Shown in pieces: positions 61,102 through 64,000 of a stretch of 64,000 nucleotides of DNA; the first letter of the stretch is position 1; every line of letters starts with the position of its first letter. The notes beneath the pieces were generated by a model. It had not been told where the DNA came from, made no database searches, and worked only from the letters and a program-made list of their open reading frames with translations. The position numbers and the translations under genes are program-made. The stretch comes from Petrimonas sulfuriphila (GTDB taxonomy: Bacteria; Bacteroidota; Bacteroidia; Bacteroidales; Dysgonomonadaceae), in NCBI RefSeq assembly GCF_051201015.1, contig NZ_JBPEHI010000007.1. One strand, given 5' to 3'.

Positions 61102-62223
61102 TTATTCTCCCGATTTTTCGAGTTTGGCAAAAAGGTCTAAAGCATTTTTAAACGCCTGATCCATGTTGAAATATTTATAATTGGCCAGACGCCCTACAAA
61201 ATAAATACCTTTTAATTTATCGGCTTCCCGTTCATACATTTCATAAATTTCCCTGTTTTTCTTGTTGGGTACGGGATAATAGGGTTCACCCTCGGCCGTA
61301 GTATATTCTTTAACAACCGTGGTCTTTTCGGATTTTTGATTCCCGAAATGTTTGTACTCGATAATGCGGGTGTAACCGACCTCCTTGCCGGGATAGTTAA
61401 TGACCGAATTTTCCTGGAAATATTCCTGATCCATTGTTTCGGTCACAAAATTGATGGACCGGTATTCCAGTTTCTCCTTCAGGCTATGCTTAAAGTCGAA
61501 AAAACGGTCAATGGGCCCGGTGTAAAATAATTTTTCGCAATCCCTGAATTCATCCTTCACATCAAAATAGTCCGTATTCAACAGTACTTCAATACGGGGA
61601 TGATCCAGCATCTTTTTGAAAAGGGTCGTGTAACCGCCTTTGGGCAGGGCCTGGTATTTATCGGTGAAATACCGGTCTTCGAAATTGGTTCTCACCGGTA
61701 TGCGTTCAAGCACTGATGCATCCAATTCAGCTGGATACTTATCCCATTGCTTTACGGTATAGTACTTAAACATTTTTTCGTACAAGTATTCACCTATTTT
61801 ATTCAGGACAGCTTCTTCTCCGTTAGAAGGAGAATCTATTCTTACTCTGTTGGCTTCGAGCCAATCTTCCATTTCTTTTTCCGTTTGTATATTTTCTGCA
61901 AAGAGCGCATTAACGGTAGTTATATTCACCGGAACAGGCACCGTTTTATCGTCTACCCTAGCAAATACCTTGTGTTCCCACGGATACCATTCGGCAAAAC
62001 GGTTTACGTATTCCCACACCGCTTCATCGTTTGTATGAAATAAATGGGCCCCGTATTTTGAGACGAGAATACCATTCCGGTCGATGTAATCGAAGCAGTT
62101 ACCGCCTATATGATCACGTTTTTCTATCAATAACACCCGTTTACCAAGGGAAGCATATCTCTCGGCTATGACGGATCCGGAAATGCCGGCGCCGATTATG
62201 ACGATATCTGCATGGTCTTTCAT
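61102..62223 (-). CDS. glf: UDP-galactopyranose mutase
   Basis: A 373-residue flavoenzyme that converts UDP-galactopyranose to UDP-galactofuranose. The start at 62223 overlaps the upstream stop in ATGA and gives 'DIVIIGAGISGSVIAERYA', the FAD fold. Other family motifs are 'HIGGNCFDYIDRNGILVSKY', 'GAHLFHTNDEAVWEYVNRF', 'YPVPNKKNREIYEMYEREAD' and 'IYFVGRLANYKYFNMDQAF'. Galactofuranose is found in lipopolysaccharide and capsule of many bacteria, so the unit probably makes a cell-surface glycan under stress conditions. Confidence 0.95.
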   Translation of the reverse strand: MKDHADIVIIGAGISGSVIAERYASLGKRVLLIEKRDHIGGNCFDYIDRNGILVSKYGAHLFHTNDEAVWEYVNRFAEWYPWEHKVFARVDDKTVPVPVNITTVNALFAENIQTEKEMEDWLEANRVRIDSPSNGEEAVLNKIGEYLYEKMFKYYTVKQWDKYPAELDASVLERIPVRTNFEDRYFTDKYQALPKGGYTTLFKKMLDHPRIEVLLNTDYFDVKDEFRDCEKLFYTGPIDRFFDFKHSLKEKLEYRSINFVTETMDQEYFQENSVINYPGKEVGYTRIIEYKHFGNQKSEKTTVVKEYTTAEGEPYYPVPNKKNREIYEMYEREADKLKGIYFVGRLANYKYFNMDQAFKNALDLFAKLEKSGE

Positions 62224-63350
62224 ACCGAAACAGTTTTCCTCATTATATCCCTCATTTTCTCCACAGTGGTCTCCCACGAAGTGTTTTTGAGTATTTCGGC
62301 GTACTCTTGAAGCATCTTCTTGTTATCGATTTTGCTGTTGGAAATGGCCTCACAAAAATCGTCCGAAGTCTCAACCAGATTCACGCATGAGCTGTAATCC
62401 TGCACCACATCTGTTATTTTCGTCGAGATGATCGGTTTTTTTGCCGCCATGTATTCCAGTGTTTTTGTCGGGCTGATGTATCTGGTCGAATCATTCAGGG
62501 CGAAGGGCATCATGGCTATGTCAAAAGCTGCGAGATAAGCAGGAAGATCTTCATAATCTTTCATCCCTAAATAATGGATGTTCTCCAACCGAGGCAAATC
62601 GTTTTCCTCGATTTTTACTACCGGACCTATCATCACGAAAGCTACTTGAGGACATTTGAGAGCTGTCTCCCTTAACAGATTCAGATCAATCCGCTCGTCA
62701 ATCACCCCAAAATACCCTACTATCGGATTTTTTATATGGGCTATGTCGTCAGGAAAATGCAGGATGTCGCACGCTTTGGAAAAATGCGTTTCGTCGACCG
62801 AACTCTTGAAACAATGTGTGTTGGGATGGTATTTCTTTTTAGCTTCATACAACGACTTTCCACCTGTAAACACAATATGCGAGGCTTTCATGGGAGCCCT
62901 CTCTTGAGCGATGATTTCCTTGGCCGCGCCCTTAAAAAGAGAAAGCTCGTCCATGCAGTCATAAACCAACATGTCGAATTGGAATGTTTCCAATACAGGA
63001 ATAAAGGCGGCCGAATAAAACCATCCGATGGGAAATCGGGTGTTCGGCATGTTTCTTTCAAGCAAGGCCGGAATTTCTTTTATCCTTTTTACTCTGGGCT
63101 GCCACACGTCTATATTGGGCGCAACTCTTTTTTTATGGAAAGTGTTTTCTAAGCCCGGATCGAAAAGAATGGGCTCTTCAATTACCAGGATTTTGTAATG
63201 TCGGGATAATCGGGTTATCACATGTTGGGGGCGCTGGTAGACGAAACTCCAACGCAGATGACAGAATACAATCAGATCAAAACTGACTTCATGCCTAAAT
63301 GAAGCTTTATTTTGATATACCACTTTTTGTTTATTTATTTTTATTTCCAT
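62220..63350 (-). CDS. Glycosyltransferase (GT4-like)
   Basis: A 376-residue protein with GT-B traits. 'DLIVFCHLRWSFVYQRPQHV' near the start is the signature of the glycosyltransferases that accompany glf in such clusters; the donor domain shows 'PIVGYFGVIDERIDLNLLR' and 'YISPTKTLEYMAAKKPIIST' where the conserved Glu lies in 'TLEYMA'. It would add the sugar, perhaps galactofuranose, to an acceptor at the inner membrane. First gene of the four-gene leftward unit GT-glf-GH-FAD oxidoreductase. Confidence 0.88.
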   Translation of the reverse strand: MEIKINKQKVVYQNKASFRHEVSFDLIVFCHLRWSFVYQRPQHVITRLSRHYKILVIEEPILFDPGLENTFHKKRVAPNIDVWQPRVKRIKEIPALLERNMPNTRFPIGWFYSAAFIPVLETFQFDMLVYDCMDELSLFKGAAKEIIAQERAPMKASHIVFTGGKSLYEAKKKYHPNTHCFKSSVDETHFSKACDILHFPDDIAHIKNPIVGYFGVIDERIDLNLLRETALKCPQVAFVMIGPVVKIEENDLPRLENIHYLGMKDYEDLPAYLAAFDIAMMPFALNDSTRYISPTKTLEYMAAKKPIISTKITDVVQDYSSCVNLVETSDDFCEAISNSKIDNKKMLQEYAEILKNTSWETTVEKMRDIMRKTVSV

Positions 63351-63440
63351 AATTTCATAATTTTAAAATATTACAATAAAGAGCATAAGTTTTTTATTGC
63401 ATGTATAATACATGCATGTTAAGCTGTATAGAAAAGAGAT

Positions 63441-63464
63441 AAAAAAGCTAGTAATATTAGCTTT
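63441..63464 (-). terminator. Hairpin with T-run before the glycosyltransferase gene
   Basis: AAAGCTA (63444-63450) and TAGCTTT (63458-63464) pair with a 7-base loop; on the minus strand a TTTTTT run follows. It lies in the 267-base AT-rich gap between the small hydrophilic gene and the glycosyltransferase gene, which otherwise shows no gene and no clear -7 box. Confidence 0.5.
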
Positions 63465-63571
63465 ATTTATTTCACGTAGAAAATGTTTTTCAGTGGAATA
63501 AAAGCCTGTCCAGAATAAAAACAATATTTATGACATTCCTTGTATTCCTATCGGTTGACAAAGTAGTATAA

Positions 63572-63607
63572 AGATAAACCATAGTATAGCTTTCAACAAT
63601 ACTATGG
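63572..63607 (-). terminator. Terminator of the small hydrophilic gene
   Basis: CCATAGTAT (63579-63587) and ATACTATGG (63599-63607) form a perfect 9-bp stem with an 11-base loop, starting 10 bases after the stop of the small gene and followed on the minus strand by TTTATCTTTAT. Confidence 0.65.
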
Positions 63608-63617
63608 CCGTGTTTGT

Positions 63618-63791
63618 TTATCTTCCGCGAGAGTCGGATTTATCCGAATCCTTATTGCTTCTTGATCCCGAACGATCGTCCGAATCCTTTTTCGTGTTTT
63701 TGGAGTCGGAGCGTTTGTCGCCGCCTTTGCCTTGCTGTGAAGTAGAGCCTTGTTTACGGCCGTTGTCTTCGTTTGTTTTCTTTGAGTCCAT
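63618..63791 (-). CDS. Small, highly hydrophilic stress-type protein
   Basis: A 57-residue protein reading 'MDSKKTNEDNGRKQGSTS' at its start and 'KSDSRGR' at its end. It contains almost only Lys, Asp, Ser, Arg, Gly, Asn and Gln, with no hydrophobic core, so it should be intrinsically disordered. The 'QGKGGDKRSDS' segment recalls KGG-type general stress proteins, but the match is too short to name it. A longer overlapping frame (63602-63868) has a biased R/T-rich composition and is the shadow. A perfect hairpin directly after the stop supports this gene. It flanks the DNA-repair and stress island. Confidence 0.68.
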   Translation of the reverse strand: MDSKKTNEDNGRKQGSTSQQGKGGDKRSDSKNTKKDSDDRSGSRSNKDSDKSDSRGR

Positions 63792-63908
63792 AATTGTTTT
63801 TTTATTTTAAAACCCGATTCGTTTCGGATACATATATAAAACCGTTTGTTCCTTTTGTTTGTTCGCAACTCTCTTTCGTCTTAATCATTATTATATATAA
63901 GTAACCAC

Positions 63909-63931
63909 TAGTGTCCCATTAAAATTAGGAC
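63909..63931. repeat. Possible insertion-sequence end
   Basis: TAGTGTCC and, 10 bases on, AGGAC form an imperfect inverted repeat (GTCC/GGAC) that resembles the AGTGTCC...GGACAC structure at 51207-51226. If it is a terminal repeat, the element extends rightward out of the window. Confidence 0.35.
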
Positions 63932-63935
63932 GTTA

Positions 63936-64000
63936 TTAATAATCAAATAAACCTGGTCCATTAGGTCCAAATCGTTCTTTGTCATTTTGAAATTTAGTTT
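63936..64000 (-). CDS. Partial C-terminus, possibly of a transposase
   Basis: On the minus strand an open frame enters from the right edge and ends at a TAA at 63936-63938; its last 20 residues end in 'RFGPNGPGLFDY'. The stop lies about 5 bases inside the possible IS end at 63909-63931, as is usual for transposase genes. The fragment is too short to assign a family, and the call rests on its position. Confidence 0.3.
   Translation of the reverse strand, partial: TKFQNDKERFGPNGPGLFDY

Noticed and set aside
63602..63868. 88-codon leftward open frame over the small hydrophilic gene
   Set aside because: Its sequence is an Arg/Thr/Lys-rich shift of the neighbouring frame; the 57-codon frame has its ATG and stop matched to a terminator.
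1..64000. CRISPR arrays, rRNA and tRNA genes
   Set aside because: No regularly spaced direct repeats, no rRNA core sequences and no tRNA cloverleaf with TTCRANNC loop were noticed on either strand; a covariance-model scan was not possible here.

Overview
The window looks like chromosomal DNA of a Bacteroidota bacterium, most likely order Bacteroidales and close to the Dysgonomonadaceae/Proteiniphilum group (inferred from gene content, not from a marker gene). Direct signs are many promoters with the Bacteroidota -7 box TAnnTTTG, poor Shine-Dalgarno sequences, PorT-type beta-barrels, a catalytic plus regulatory aspartate carbamoyltransferase pair, a GH109 enzyme, and an ars operon of the Bacteroidota type. 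I saw no rRNA, tRNA, CRISPR array, prophage or complete insertion sequence.

Layout. 1-4280: amino-sugar catabolism on the minus strand (nagB, GH109 alpha-N-acetylgalactosaminidase, sugar MFS permease cut by the window edge) with a divergent XylR-type regulator. 4308-8275: engB, a sodium:solute symporter, a HAD phosphatase and a divergent lipid kinase. 8367-9895: a small thiol or metal stress operon (ArsR, DUF6132, thioredoxin lipoprotein, DUF302) with a palindromic operator. 9994-14665: PorT-like barrel, LysM/periplasmic-binding fusion, small lipoprotein, dnaB. 14854-15462: a nitroreductase with conspicuous operator-like repeats. 15661-21192: a large arsenic operon (arsR, arsE-like thioredoxin, arsF, arsG, ArsP-like permease, arsM, arsC, acr3), followed by dsbD, mazG and a zinc-ribbon ORF. 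24307-27401: UPF0316 protein, threonine aldolase, MscS channel. 27485-27608: a MITE-like inverted repeat. 27765-33783: carboxynorspermidine synthase, pyrB, pyrI, flavin reductase, metA, U32 peptidase in one direction, then a rhodanese. 34224-39048: a complete 2-oxo acid dehydrogenase complex (E1alpha, E1beta, E2, E3). 39323-43635: glycosyltransferase, flippase-like protein, glycosyltransferase, then a ROK kinase. 43641-51090: ADP-forming acyl-CoA synthetase, an outer-membrane barrel, a Lol/MacB-type ABC transporter and a LolA-like protein, all on the minus strand.

51580-63791 is an accessory stress island, visibly more AT-rich in its 52-58 kb part: a cysteine-rich DUF326 copper-binding protein, CsbD, Ku, LigD, a CinA-like amidase, topoisomerase IB, a DUF421 protein, an FAD/Rieske oxidoreductase broken by an apparent 5-bp deletion in its Rieske motif, a GH1-like glycosidase, UDP-galactopyranose mutase, a glycosyltransferase and a tiny hydrophilic stress-type protein. 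The last 100 bases may be one end of an insertion sequence.

The best leads are the two identically built operators of the ars operon (one exactly over its -7 box), the frame-broken Rieske oxidoreductase, the barrel-ABC-LolA-like export system of unknown cargo, the MITE-like element, and a MetA that carries the acetyl-CoA-type glutamate at position 111.
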